A stretch of DNA of 64,000 nt from Corynebacterium matruchotii (GCF_011612265.2 NZ_CP050134.2:2728001-2792000); one strand, 5' to 3'. Shown: positions 8,315-20,037, counted from the first letter of the stretch. Notes: generated from the letters alone by a model not told the origin. Program-made: numbers and translations.

Positions 8315-11152
8315 ATGAACAATCCGAGTGAGGTACCAGCACATCGCTATTCCCCGGAACTAGCGGGTGTTATTGAGAAGAAATGGCAAACACTATGGCG
8401 GGAGAACGGCACGTTCCAGGCCCCCAACCCGGTCGGCACCCTTGCTACCGGGGCTGAGCTCCCCAGCAATAAGCTGTTTGTGCAGGACATGTTCCCATTC
8501 CCTTCCGGTGCCGGCCTACACGTGGGCCACCCGCTCGGATACATCGCCACCGACACATTCGCCCGGTTCAACCGCATGCTCGGCAAGAATGTGCTGCACA
8601 CCCTGGGCTATGATGCGTTCGGCCTGCCGGCGGAGCAATACGCCATCCAAACCGGCACGCACCCGGCGATCAAAACGCAGGAATCCATCGAAAACATGGA
8701 GCGCCAGCTGGGCCGTTTGGGGTTGGGGCACGATAAGCGCCGCGCCATTGCCACCACCGACGAAGACTATTACCGCTGGACCCAGTGGATTTTCCTTCAG
8801 ATCTTCAATGCCTGGTTCGACGCCGAGTCCAACAAGGCGCGCCGCATCGCTGAACTTGTCCCCCTCCTGGAGAACGGCTCCCGGCCCGTCCCGGAGAAAC
8901 TCGCACAGGAGTTCGGCACCTCGGACTTTACAAAGTTGGATAAGGTGCAGCAGGCCAAGGTGATTGATGAATACCGGCTGGTCTACCGGTCGTATTCCAT
9001 GGTGAATTGGTGCCCCGGCCTGGGCACGGTGTTGGCGAACGAGGAAGTGACCGCCGACGGCCGTTCCGAGCGCGGTAACTTCCCGGTGTTCCGCAAAAAG
9101 TTGTCCCAGTGGATGATGCGCATTACCGCATATGCCGACCGGCTTATTGATGATCTTGAGGTTCTGGATTGGCCCGATAAGGTCAAGAACATGCAGCGGA
9201 ATTGGATCGGCCGGTCCCGCGGTGCCGAGGTGGATTTCACCGCCGCAGGCCATTCGATCACGGTGTTCACCACCCGCCCCGACACCCTGTTTGGCGCAAC
9301 CTACCTGGTGTTGGCCCCCGAGCATGAGCTTGTCGACGCCCTCACGGCCGACACCCCCTACCCGGCTGGCACCGATTCCCGTTGGACCGGCGGCCAGGCG
9401 ACTCCCGCGGCGGCGGTGGCCGCCTACCGGGCGGCCATTGCCGCAAAGTCGGACGTCGAAAGGCAAGAAAATAAGGACAAAACCGGCGTGTTCCTGGGAA
9501 CCTACGCCACCAACCCGGTCAATGGTGAGCAGGTGCCGATCTTTATCGCCGACTATGTGCTCACCGGCTACGGCACGGGGGCGATCATGGCCGTGCCCGC
9601 ACACGACACCCGCGACTACGAGTTTGCTACCGTGTTTGGCTTGCCCATCGTGCCGGTGCTCGACGGGGATGTGACCACCGAGGCGTTTGTTGGTGACGCG
9701 CCGCACATTAATTCCGCCAACACCGACGGCCTCGACATCAACGGCAAGGACACCCCCACCGCCATTGCGGACACCATCGCCTGGTTGGTTGCGCACAATG
9801 TTGGTACGGAGAAAATTCAGTATAAGCTGCGTGATTGGCTGTTTGCCCGTCAACGCTACTGGGGCGAACCGTTCCCCATTGTGTACGATGAGAACGATGT
9901 GGCGCACGCCCTGCCCGAATCGTCCCTGCCCGTGGTCTTGCCCGAGGTGGAAGACTACAAGCCGGTGTCCTTCGACCCGGACGACGCCGATTCCGTCCCC
10001 CACCCCCCGCTGGCCAAGGCCACCGACTGGGTGAATGTGGAATTGGACCTGGGCGATGGTCTGAAGCACTATCGGCGGGACACCAATGTCATGCCGCAGT
10101 GGGCCGGCTCCTCCTGGTACCAGCTGCGCTACATTGATCCGCAGAATCCCGACGAGTTCTGTGCCCTGGAAAACGAACGGTACTGGACCGGCCCCCAATT
10201 CCCCGGCGACTGCGGTGGCGTCGACCTGTATGTGGGCGGCGTCGAACACGCGGTGCTGCACCTCATGTACGCCCGGTTCTGGCATAAAGTCCTGTTTGAC
10301 CTGGGCTATGTTTCCTCCTACGAGCCATACCGCCGCTTGTACAACCAGGGCTACATTCAGGCATTCGCCTACACGGATTCCCGGGGCGTGTACGTGCCCG
10401 CCGCCGAGGTCGAGGAGCGCGACGGCAAGTTCTACTACCAGGGTGAGGAGGTCACCCAGGAGTACGGCAAGATGGGCAAGTCGCTCAAAAATTCGGTAAG
10501 CCCCGACGAGATTTGCGACGATTACGGTGCCGACACCCTGCGGGTTTACGAAATGGCGATGGGTCCCCTGGACACGTCACGCCCCTGGGCCACCAAGGAT
10601 GTTGTGGGCGCCCAACGGTTCCTGCAACGCCTGTGGCGCCTGGTGGTGGACGAGGAAACCGGCGATGTGACCGTCTCCGACGCGGAGCTTGACGACGACA
10701 CCGCCAAGGCACTCCACCGCACCATCGCCGGCATCCGGGACGACTACGAAAACCTGCGGCTCAACACCGTGGTGGCCAAGGCGATTGAGTATGTGAATTT
10801 CCTGACCAAGCATTTCGCCGCCACACCGGTGCCGCGGGCGGCGGTCATCCCGATTGTCATCATGATCGCCCCGATCGCCCCCCACATCGCCGAGGAACTG
10901 TGGCAGCGCCTGGGCCACGACGACACCATCACCTATGTGGACTTCCCCATCTTCGACGAGAAGTGGCTGGTTGACGATGAAATCGAATTGCCGGTGCAGA
11001 TCAACGGCAAGGTGCGCAGCCGCATCATGGTTCCCACCGAGGCCGACCGCGACCAGATTGCCGCCATCGCGCTTGCCGACGCCACCATCCAATCCCACAT
11101 TGCGGACAAGACGGTGGTGAAGCAGATCGTGGTGCCCGGCCGCATGGTGAAC

Positions 11153-11167
<15 letters not shown>
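8315..11167 (+). CDS. leuS: leucyl-tRNA synthetase
   Basis: Charges tRNA(Leu) with leucine in the cytosol. 950 residues, the usual length for bacterial LeuRS. The class I signature is HVGHP (69-73, HIGH equivalent) and the KMSKS equivalent is KMGKS (719-723), followed by LKNSVSPDE. The CP1 editing domain is present: [12 protein letters not shown], the conserved Thr-rich start of the editing site, and [19 protein letters not shown]. The C-terminal anticodon-binding region ([27 protein letters not shown]) is complete. The frame is open back to 8258, but family members start near [15 protein letters not shown] and the promoter hexamer is just upstream, so I use 8315. Its 3' end overlaps the convergent PRD gene by 15 bases. 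Confidence 0.97.
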
Positions 11168-13557
<2,390 letters not shown>

Positions 13558-14766
13558 ATGGTGAATTGCAATAGGTTTTTGGCGCGGCCATCATTATGGC
13601 TTCCCGGAGTGGCCGCAGCATTCGCCGTTTTCGCTTGCTCAAAATTGAACCTAGAGAACACGCTGCCTTCATCGGTGGGGTCCGTTATCCTTCGCGGAAT
13701 GACCTTTATGACCAGCGGATTGGCCGTGTCCGTGGCGTGGGATGCCGCAAGGCTCCATGAGGTAGCACGCATCATGGGCCGCCGCAGCCAACTACTCAAG
13801 CTTGTCGGGTGGATTCTCATCCCCTGCTGGGCGTGGATTCTCGTGGCGTTTCTCCTGCTCTGGGGATACCAAATTATGGCCATGGGTGCGGTGATTTATC
13901 CGCACCCATTGACGCTTTTACTGGCCGTAATTATGGGGACAACATGGTCCATTTTGGGGATAGTTTTTGTCTGGGTACTACCGCATATTGTCGGGTTGCT
14001 TATGGCCATTATTATGCCATTTATGGTGACGTCTTTTGCCTGGACTCTTCCCGATTTTAGGTGGCGGCATATGTTTGGGGTGCCATCGTTTTGTTGCGGA
14101 TTATCTTCCACGCTCAATACGAATATGGTTCTTGCCTCAACCTTGTGTTTAACCAGCATTGCCACCGTTGGCATAGCATTTATCCTATTTGTGCGTGGTG
14201 TCCCGGCCATGCAGGTCACGCGGGTGATTTCTGGTGCCATCATGGTCATTGGTGTGGGCGGGTTTGGTGGTTCCGCAATGATAGCCCAATCATTGGAAAA
14301 CTTTGCCGCCACCCAACCCCGAGACATCAGGGAATCCGTGTGCCGGAATGGCATGTGTTTCTGGCCGGAGCACACGGAGGAACAGATCGCGGCTAATAGT
14401 GCAGCATACGACCAGATTCGCGCAACAATGCCGGCCCAATGGTTGCCGCCAATGTCACCGACCACGCCTGCGATCAGCCCGGACCCCAACTTTAAGATTG
14501 GTGTCATCAATGAATCATCATGGATGCTGGGAGAACCGAACTCGCCGCTGCCCTTCACAGACAGCGTGGATAAAAATGAAATATATGGTCATTTTGCCAA
14601 CATTCTGGTTTCGAGACAGCTGGGATTTCTGATTCCGCTTATCGATGCGGATAACTGGCAGAAATGGGCGAGCCACCAATCAAAACCAGCATCCCCGGAG
14701 GAGATTTATTCATGGGTCGATTCAGAGTTGAAACAACGAGGACTTTCCGATATTAAGCCACAATAA
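13558..14766 (+). CDS. multi-pass membrane protein, DUF7224-like permease subunit
   Basis: 402 residues with about seven hydrophobic segments in the first 250, then a polar extracytoplasmic C-terminal domain. The segment ESVCRNGMCFWPEHTEEQ matches the Cys-x4-Cys-x-WPEH pattern at the start of the DUF7224 domain found in actinobacterial ABC-2-like membrane proteins, where the cysteines probably pair outside the membrane. Such proteins usually sit beside an ABC ATPase; none is here, so it may be an orphan. The start is uncertain: no good ribosome binding site precedes ATG 13558 or the next GTG at 13561. Confidence 0.65.
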   Translation: MVNCNRFLARPSLWLPGVAAAFAVFACSKLNLENTLPSSVGSVILRGMTFMTSGLAVSVAWDAARLHEVARIMGRRSQLLKLVGWILIPCWAWILVAFLLLWGYQIMAMGAVIYPHPLTLLLAVIMGTTWSILGIVFVWVLPHIVGLLMAIIMPFMVTSFAWTLPDFRWRHMFGVPSFCCGLSSTLNTNMVLASTLCLTSIATVGIAFILFVRGVPAMQVTRVISGAIMVIGVGGFGGSAMIAQSLENFAATQPRDIRESVCRNGMCFWPEHTEEQIAANSAAYDQIRATMPAQWLPPMSPTTPAISPDPNFKIGVINESSWMLGEPNSPLPFTDSVDKNEIYGHFANILVSRQLGFLIPLIDADNWQKWASHQSKPASPEEIYSWVDSELKQRGLSDIKPQ

Positions 14767-14847
14767 AAGAATGAGTAAATTTCGATAACGCCATTTACTT
14801 CGGATGTTTTTTATGCTTAAAATTTAATCATATTTGAGGAGGTTATG

Positions 14848-15078
14848 ATGAAAGAATTATTCATGGATCCCCGGCGGGTTCTCAAGGCATTTGGTGCCGT
14901 GATCGTGGGGGTGATTGCCTACTGCGTGCTGGTCGCTCCCCTGGTCAAGGAAGGCAGTTACAGTGATGTTGTGCGCGATACTCTCGCATCGGTGGGCGTG
15001 GGATACTGTGCCGCTGTCGTGGTCGTTGGCGCCCTGTGGCTCGGGGTTATCGCGGTGATCAACCGTCGTAAGCAATAA
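14848..15078 (+). CDS. small membrane protein
   Basis: About 76 residues, two membrane helices (FGAVIVGVIAYCVLVAPLV and VGYCAAVVVVGALWLGVIAVI) and a basic C-terminus (NRRKQ). AGGAGG lies 5 bases before the second of two tandem ATG codons, which is why I start here and not at 14845. No family recognised. It stands between the permease-like gene and a strong terminator and may be cotranscribed with that gene. Confidence 0.65.
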   Translation: MKELFMDPRRVLKAFGAVIVGVIAYCVLVAPLVKEGSYSDVVRDTLASVGVGYCAAVVVVGALWLGVIAVINRRKQ

Positions 15079-15165
15079 CCAGCAAGAACACAACTAACGA
15101 GCACGGTGGCGTTGCTCCGCGGAGTAGCATGTTTCGTGCAGCAACGCCATATGGCTGCTATATTC

Positions 15166-15207
15166 GAGGCTTATTCAAGTTCCCGGCAACTGAATAAGCC
15201 TCTTTTG
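15166..15207 (+). terminator. rho-independent terminator
   Basis: GAGGCTTATTC (15166-15176) pairs with GAATAAGCCTC (15192-15202) and is followed by TTTTG. A second inverted repeat just before it, TGGCGTTGCT (15107-15116) with AGCAACGCCA (15140-15149), adds a further stem. Ends the small membrane protein transcript. Confidence 0.82.
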
Positions 15208-15238
15208 CTATCATTTACCGACTCGATAAGGGAAAATT

Positions 15239-15784
15239 ATGCGCTATGTTCTATTGCTTCGCGGCATTAACGTTGGCGGCAAGAACAAGGTAGTCATGGC
15301 TGATCTCAAGGCCGATTTGGCGGAGCTGGGGTTCCAAAACCCGGTCTCCTATATCAATAGTGGCAACCTTGTTTTTGACAGCGAAAACCGGGAGGCGAAG
15401 ATCGCGGAAACCCTGACGGACTATTTCCGCAGCACCTATGATTTTCCCCTCCCGTTTATCCTCATCAGTGCTGCCACGCTCCGCAAGGAGGCGGCCCAGG
15501 TGCCGGATTGGTGGCGGGACGAGACGGCCTACCGGCGGGATGTGCTCTTTTACCTGCCCGAGGCGAAGAAAGACGAGATTGAAGCAGCCACCGCGGATTG
15601 GGCCACCGACACGGAGCGGCTGCATTTCGGCCACACGGCCTTCTTTTACAGCAACACTAACCAGGCGGATTATCTCAAGTCCAACTATCACAAGAAGCTG
15701 CTCAAGGCTAGTTTTTATAAGCAGCTGACCATCCGCAACGGCAAAACCTTCCAGAAGCTCATTGAGCTTGCCGACGAGGCTTAA
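15239..15784 (+). CDS. DUF1697 domain protein
   Basis: 181 residues, full length for the family. The opening YVLLLRGINVGGKNKVVMADLK and SYINSGNLVF are the family signature. It is a cytosolic protein of unknown biochemical role with a ferredoxin-like N-terminal fold. Monocistronic between a terminator and a convergent gene; the stop is 5 bases from the stop of the convergent small membrane protein gene. Confidence 0.85.
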   Translation: MRYVLLLRGINVGGKNKVVMADLKADLAELGFQNPVSYINSGNLVFDSENREAKIAETLTDYFRSTYDFPLPFILISAATLRKEAAQVPDWWRDETAYRRDVLFYLPEAKKDEIEAATADWATDTERLHFGHTAFFYSNTNQADYLKSNYHKKLLKASFYKQLTIRNGKTFQKLIELADEA

Positions 15785-15789
15785 AGCGC

Positions 15790-16062
15790 CTACGCCTTGT
15801 TCTCTGGTTTTGTCATGAGTGCGGTCATGGCGTCTTGGATTGAGGTCCCAGGGTGGTCAATGCGGTATTGCTTAATTACCGCTGGATCTGGGATCTCGCC
15901 CTCGGGAATCTTTGTCGGCAGGATTCGAGAGGAAAGCACGGACATTACCAGGAAGAAGAACAAGACAAACGCAAAGATATATTCCCCGCTGATAATGGCC
16001 AGCAGAATAGCTACTGGCAGGAGGGCGTATCCGACGTACTGAAGAGTTTTTGCTAGTTTCAT
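15790..16062 (-). CDS. small two-helix membrane protein, paralogue A
   Basis: 90 residues from MKLAKTLQ. Two membrane helices (about 8-50) are followed by a cytosolic tail containing IPDPAVIKQYRIDHPGTSI. The same 19 residues, and the same MKLA start, occur in the gene at 17265-17555, so the two are paralogues on either side of a serine protease gene. The frame continues upstream to 16125 but the extra residues are polar and unlike the paralogue's start. No family function known to me. It is the last gene of a five-gene, AT-rich, minus-strand cluster. Confidence 0.72.
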   Translation of the reverse strand: MKLAKTLQYVGYALLPVAILLAIISGEYIFAFVLFFFLVMSVLSSRILPTKIPEGEIPDPAVIKQYRIDHPGTSIQDAMTALMTKPENKA

Positions 16063-16246
16063 GATGGTTCTCGCGTTTTTCTTGATGGAAGATCTGGAAA
16101 ATTGTTGGGTATGTATTATGGGCACAAGGTTGGTGTTGTTTTACCGCGAGCGACATTCACCTTAATCCTATGGATACAAGATATTATATAACCTGTCGGT
16201 GTGGTTATCTTCCAAAAATCATCTGTATAGCGTTTAAGATAGTAAG

Positions 16247-17152
16247 CTAATCTTCAGATGATTGAGTCATATGTGAAATGTTCGCAACTACGCTGAAGAG
16301 CTCGTTTGTGAGGAGAGTTCCCCAATTATGTTGAGAATTCCCATTGGTATGGATGGCATAAATGCTTGCCTTGTCATCTAAGACTGGAGCCCCTGATTGT
16401 CCACGGTAAGTATCAGTGTTGTAGTAGACTTGTTTATCAGTCATTTTAATGATAGTGCTTTTATCTTTCCATAGGGTATTTTCCGGTTTATCACTGGGGT
16501 ATCCCGCAATCGTTGCATACTGATTGAAAAGCGTGGTCTTGTTGGCGACATGCATACCAAACCATCCTATTTTATCTCCAATAGGGGTTGCTAATTTTAG
16601 TATTCCCCAGTCATTATTTATATAGTCAAAGTTTTTGTCATACCATACTTGAGTTACCTGAATAGTTCCGAAAGGACGATTATTTCCATTTCTTCCAGGT
16701 GTGAAAGTAAAATTACGGTTCCCTCTAGCAACACAATGTCCAGCAGTGAGTACTGTGTCTTTAGAAATAAGTGCCCCCGTGCAAATACCTTCATTATTGG
16801 CAGATGTAGTGTAATCGATCATTCCCAGCCAGCGGTATGGGGTATCTGTAGTGTTAGTAATAAGAGCGCGGTTATCTTCTTTGATAATTTTTTCTTCGGT
16901 TGCAATGTCTGAATCAGGAAGAGAGCCTGGATTTGAATCAGTTCTGGAGTAGCCTGGATCTTCCATCAAATTTGGATTTTCTATGGGATTTTTGGTGTCT
17001 AGATGACCATTGATGATATCGTAGCCAACTGGTTCAATAGAGATATTTTTCGTCGATTCAGCATGCGCAACGCTGACAGGGATTAGTGCTGAAAATAAGA
17101 TGGTAGTAAAAGCTGTTATGAGATTTAATAGTAACTTTCTATTTATGATCAT
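16247..17152 (-). CDS. secreted trypsin-like / V8-like serine protease
   Basis: 301 residues from MIINRKLLLN. Signal peptide 1-31 (cleavage likely after AHA), then a propeptide-like stretch of about 70 residues, then a chymotrypsin-fold domain. The catalytic triad is visible: His139 in LTAGHC, Asp181 in NNDWGILKL, Ser253 in RGQSGAP. Cys124 and Cys140 probably pair around the catalytic His. The RGQSGAPV context is that of the glutamyl endopeptidase (V8, S1B) group. The open frame extends to 17215 but the extra residues would precede the signal peptide. Base composition is clearly more AT-rich than leuS or ponA, suggesting transfer. Its neighbours are small membrane proteins and a secreted Cys protein, so a maturation role is possible. 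Confidence 0.88.
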   Translation of the reverse strand: MIINRKLLLNLITAFTTILFSALIPVSVAHAESTKNISIEPVGYDIINGHLDTKNPIENPNLMEDPGYSRTDSNPGSLPDSDIATEEKIIKEDNRALITNTTDTPYRWLGMIDYTTSANNEGICTGALISKDTVLTAGHCVARGNRNFTFTPGRNGNNRPFGTIQVTQVWYDKNFDYINNDWGILKLATPIGDKIGWFGMHVANKTTLFNQYATIAGYPSDKPENTLWKDKSTIIKMTDKQVYYNTDTYRGQSGAPVLDDKASIYAIHTNGNSQHNWGTLLTNELFSVVANISHMTQSSED

Positions 17153-17200
17153 TTTGAATCGAAATGCCTTACTCGGGATGCATTGGTTATTTTTCCATGA

Positions 17201-17240
17201 AACTGGTTCGCACACAATAATAATTGTGTGCGAACCAGTT
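17201..17240. terminator. perfect 18-bp inverted repeat between two cluster genes
   Basis: AACTGGTTCGCACACAAT (17201-17218) and its exact complement (17223-17240) enclose AATA. It lies between the end of paralogue B and the start of the protease gene. On the minus strand the stem is followed by a short T-containing stretch, so it can act as a (partial) terminator that isolates protease expression; an operator role cannot be excluded. Confidence 0.6.
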
Positions 17241-17264
17241 GATCTTATTTAGGTCATACAAGTA

Positions 17265-17555
17265 CTATGCTTGAGTTCCGTCATTGCGATTTTTCATGAT
17301 CGCATTGACTGCTTCTGGAATTGATGTTCCTGGATGATCAATACGATATTGTTTGATTACCGCTGGATCTGGGATTTCTCCACTCACATCACTATCGAAA
17401 GCAGTTTGGCGAGATAGGAGTGAATCCAGCAAAAACATTCCCAAGACGAGGCACATTATTATTGCAAAAACGTACTGCCCACCGGTGAAACAGAGTACGG
17501 CTAGAAGTGCAAGTCCTACGTAACCACAATATAGGAAGATATTTGCTAGTTTCAT
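17265..17555 (-). CDS. small two-helix membrane protein, paralogue B
   Basis: 96 residues starting MKLANIFLYCGYVGLALLAVL. Two membrane helices then a cytosolic tail with IPDPAVIKQYRIDHPGTSI, identical over 19 residues to paralogue A (15790-16062) although the membrane parts have diverged. Conservation of the tail and not the helices suggests the tail is the functional part, perhaps a docking element. Located between the protease and the 89-residue membrane protein in the AT-rich cluster. Confidence 0.72.
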   Translation of the reverse strand: MKLANIFLYCGYVGLALLAVLCFTGGQYVFAIIMCLVLGMFLLDSLLSRQTAFDSDVSGEIPDPAVIKQYRIDHPGTSIPEAVNAIMKNRNDGTQA

Positions 17556-17674
17556 AAGAACCCCATAGTAGCAGAAGCATTTATTATGTACTTGCGAAAC
17601 TCCGATAAGTTCAGTAGCAAGTGTATTGAGTGTATTACTTGCATCGCTTGAATTTCGGACAGCTTCTTAAAGAA

Positions 17675-17944
17675 TCAGGTGTGTAAGAACCACATGACCA
17701 TCACGCAAATGATACCTGCTGAGACTGCAGATAAGAGCATGAGGGATTGTTGTTTGTCTTTCACCGTTTTCGTATCACCAGACATTGCTTTTTGACCTAA
17801 CGCAAGAAGCAATGCAATCACAACGAATTTGATGAGATATGCCCAGTAAGGAACGTGATTATTTCCAAACAGCTCAAAATCAATAGTGAAAATTGTTGAT
17901 AGCAACAAGATCCAGAATACTTTATAGACTTTTGGCTTCTCCAT
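17675..17944 (-). CDS. small three-helix membrane protein, possible immunity protein
   Basis: 89 residues from MEKPKVYKVFW. Three hydrophobic segments: FWILLLSTIFTIDFELF, WAYLIKFVVIALLLALG and LMLLSAVSAGIICVMVMWFL, with a basic loop (DTKTVKDKQQ) between the last two. It starts 26 bases after the gene for the secreted four-cysteine protein, so they are probably one transcript. Size, topology and position fit the immunity proteins that accompany bacteriocins, but there is no sequence match to a known one; the role is inference. Confidence 0.62.
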   Translation of the reverse strand: MEKPKVYKVFWILLLSTIFTIDFELFGNNHVPYWAYLIKFVVIALLLALGQKAMSGDTKTVKDKQQSLMLLSAVSAGIICVMVMWFLHT

Positions 17945-17970
17945 GATGGAAGATCTCAATCGTTAAATCG

Positions 17971-18567
17971 TTAGCACTTTACGGCTGTTACCAGTGCATT
18001 CCCTGCGGTATGGCAGCCAGCGGCTACAGCACCTTGGACTAGCGGTGATCCGGGTGTAGCTGCAAGGGTACCTGGTAAGCATACAAGTCCATCCCAAGCG
18101 CCTTGCATACCCCAATGAACCCACTTATTATTCGTGCATCCTTCGTTTGTCGATTCATTTACGACAGACACTTTCTTAGTTTTTTGATCCAGATGAACTT
18201 TCTCACCAAATTCAAGATCAGGTGAAACCTTGACGATTTCTTTTCCTGATTCATTTGTCACAACCACATCTTTTCCTTTAAGCGTGATTGAGTCAGAATC
18301 ATCTAGTTCAAATTGCAATGCGCCCGTACCATTAGCCTCATCCACAGCTTTAACAGTACGAACATTGCCTTTGTCACCGAAATACATCGTGGTATTTTTC
18401 GCCTGTTGATTTTGAGGCTTCTGATCAGCCTTTACAGCAGTTGTAGCAGTGGCAGTGGTCTTTTCGGTGTTCTTCTCTACTGCCATGGCCTGGGTAGACA
18501 GTGAGAACGAGATCGGCAGAATGCCTGCCAGCATAGCAGCAAGAATCTTATTCTTCATTGCAGCCAT
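17971..18567 (-). CDS. secreted four-cysteine protein, candidate bacteriocin precursor
   Basis: 198 residues. AAGGAG lies 6 bases before the ATG at 18567, which fixes the start (the frame is open to 18630). A signal peptide (1-29, STQAMA) is followed by a low-complexity Thr/Lys/Gln linker, a beta-rich domain (about 60-137: MYFGDKGNVRTVKAVDE to KKVSVVNE) and a separate C-terminal module of about 55 residues. That module contains Cys144, 163, 185 and 198 within a Gly/Ala/Trp-rich hydrophobic sequence (WVHWGMQGAWDG, VQGAVAAGCHTAGNALV). Such a layout of leader, chaperone-like domain and hydrophobic disulfide-bonded tail occurs in actinobacterial secreted proteins of unknown role. First gene of the AT-rich cluster. 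Confidence 0.68.
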   Translation of the reverse strand: MAAMKNKILAAMLAGILPISFSLSTQAMAVEKNTEKTTATATTAVKADQKPQNQQAKNTTMYFGDKGNVRTVKAVDEANGTGALQFELDDSDSITLKGKDVVVTNESGKEIVKVSPDLEFGEKVHLDQKTKKVSVVNESTNEGCTNNKWVHWGMQGAWDGLVCLPGTLAATPGSPLVQGAVAAGCHTAGNALVTAVKC

Positions 18568-19488
18568 TAACTCCTTATCAAAAATGATGAATATATGACA
18601 TATGCCCTGTTTCCCTTGTGGGCATGCCATAAGAATATTTGCACTAATTTCTCTACGTCAATATGGCTACCCCCGATACTTGTGGGGAGCTAATAGATGA
18701 TCGCATTAACCTGAATATAAAGGGTTATTTTTGTTATATGTTTTAATATTCGCTGCTTTGATTAGCTTAGTTTGCCACGGAGGTACGTCTTATATTATGG
18801 GTAGATGACTTTAATTATTGTCTCAACTGAAGTTGGATTTTGCCACATATAAGAATTCTCTTATATGATCAATCATGGTATCTAAGTGGGAAATATCGAT
18901 GGGGTAATCTTTATCGGAGCGTTATGTTTATCCATTTCTTAAAAGCCCTGTTGTATTTATTTTATGGTTGAAATAGATACAACAGGGCTTTTATTGTAGG
19001 TTTTTGTAACATGTCTGACCTTGTATAATTGAATAATTATCGTGATATTTGTCATTGACATGTCTTGCTATTTTTGTATCGAATAGTTGTAGATGTCATC
19101 TTTCTCTATCGTTTCTTTTCAATGAGGGATAAATATTCCAAATAAAATTCCGTCATGCTATAGATGAGCATACCTGTATTGATGAGAAATTACTGTGTGG
19201 GGTAAATCGTATAAATTATGCTGCAGATTTCACCCCCGATTGCTTGATAATCCCGCGCTTTAGAAGTTGCCGAATGACTTCGGGACTACCGTGAGGTTTA
19301 TTTAATTGCTGGAGAATGCATGACCTAGATTTCCAAGATCCTTGAGACGTGTCACTAATTTTTTTGAATACGTCTCCCGGTGGCATGCGCGCAACCTTTG
19401 GGCGTCGATAAGCAACCGGTAGCCCCAAATAGGCCCTGACCTGGGGGTACCCGCGGCTTGTAGGATGTGGGTTCGTTACCCTGGTGCT
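18568..19488. other. long AT-rich gene-free region
   Basis: About 920 bases with no convincing protein gene. It holds the promoter region of the secreted Cys protein at the left, the strong hairpin at 18941-18992, and at the right the promoter of the vanZ-like gene. A minus-strand frame covers 19216-19656 but its first half is antisense to vanZ. A small RNA ending at the hairpin is possible. Confidence 0.5.
18941..18992. terminator. strong bidirectional hairpin without an assigned gene
   Basis: A 22-base arm starting AAAAGCCCTGTTGTAT (18941-18962) pairs with 18971-18992 with one G-U pair and an 8-base loop. A tracts precede and T tracts follow the stem, so it can terminate transcription in both directions, yet no protein gene ends nearby on either strand. 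Confidence 0.7.
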
Positions 19489-20037
19489 ATGAGACAGAAG
19501 CTCCAGTATCTGGCGTTGGTTTCCACAATGGGGATGATCGTCGCCCTCACGACTCTGAAGATTTTCTACCGCATCGGCAAATTGTGGCGCCCGGAACGGC
19601 AGCATGCGCGGGCCTTGGAGCTTGTGCCCTTCGACATGTTTTTCAGTGGAAAGCACTGGTTTTATCCCCTGTTTGAAACCCTGGGGAATATTAGCATGTT
19701 TGTGCCATTCGGGCTGATGTTATACATGGTGCTTCCCAGGTCGCGGTCGCGGCGGATCCTCACCGTTGTGATCGCCGGTTTCCTGTTTAGCCTGGCCATT
19801 GAGGTTGCCCAGTATGTATTTTCCGTGGGCCGCACCGACATTGACGACCTCATCTGCAACACCATTGGCGCATACGTCGGTGCGCTATTCGCACACTGGT
19901 TCGGTCCCCGCTGGCATTTGGTGTGGACAGTGCTGGCGCTGCTTGCCGCCACCGCGTTCATCGTCCTGGTGTTCGTGAGCAACGTGCCGTGCAGCACCGG
20001 CTTGAATGCGTTCTGCCACCTGAAAGAAGTCCCCTAG
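19489..20037 (+). CDS. VanZ family membrane protein
   Basis: 182 residues, about five membrane helices. The family hallmarks are LVPFDMFF, the NISMFVPFGLMLY segment, the SLAIEVAQYVF motif with the conserved Glu, and RTDIDDLICNTIGAYVGAL. VanZ-like proteins can lower susceptibility to teicoplanin-type glycopeptides or lipopeptides, but in actinobacteria the role is mostly unknown. I start at ATG 19489; an in-frame GTG at 19465 would add eight unlikely residues. Both ends are isolated, so it is probably monocistronic. Confidence 0.85.
   Translation: MRQKLQYLALVSTMGMIVALTTLKIFYRIGKLWRPERQHARALELVPFDMFFSGKHWFYPLFETLGNISMFVPFGLMLYMVLPRSRSRRILTVVIAGFLFSLAIEVAQYVFSVGRTDIDDLICNTIGAYVGALFAHWFGPRWHLVWTVLALLAATAFIVLVFVSNVPCSTGLNAFCHLKEVP

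Noticed and set aside
8100..8315. T-box riboswitch before leuS
   Set aside because: No T-box core or specifier-loop features could be seen, and a leaderless promoter lies 8 bases before the start.
8516..10285. 589-codon minus-strand frame inside leuS
   Set aside because: Antisense shadow of a GC-rich gene; leuS is certain on the other strand.
19216..19656. 146-codon minus-strand frame next to vanZ
   Set aside because: Its first half is antisense to vanZ. The second half (VIRQLLKRGIIKQSG) could be a remnant of a helix-turn-helix gene but cannot be supported.
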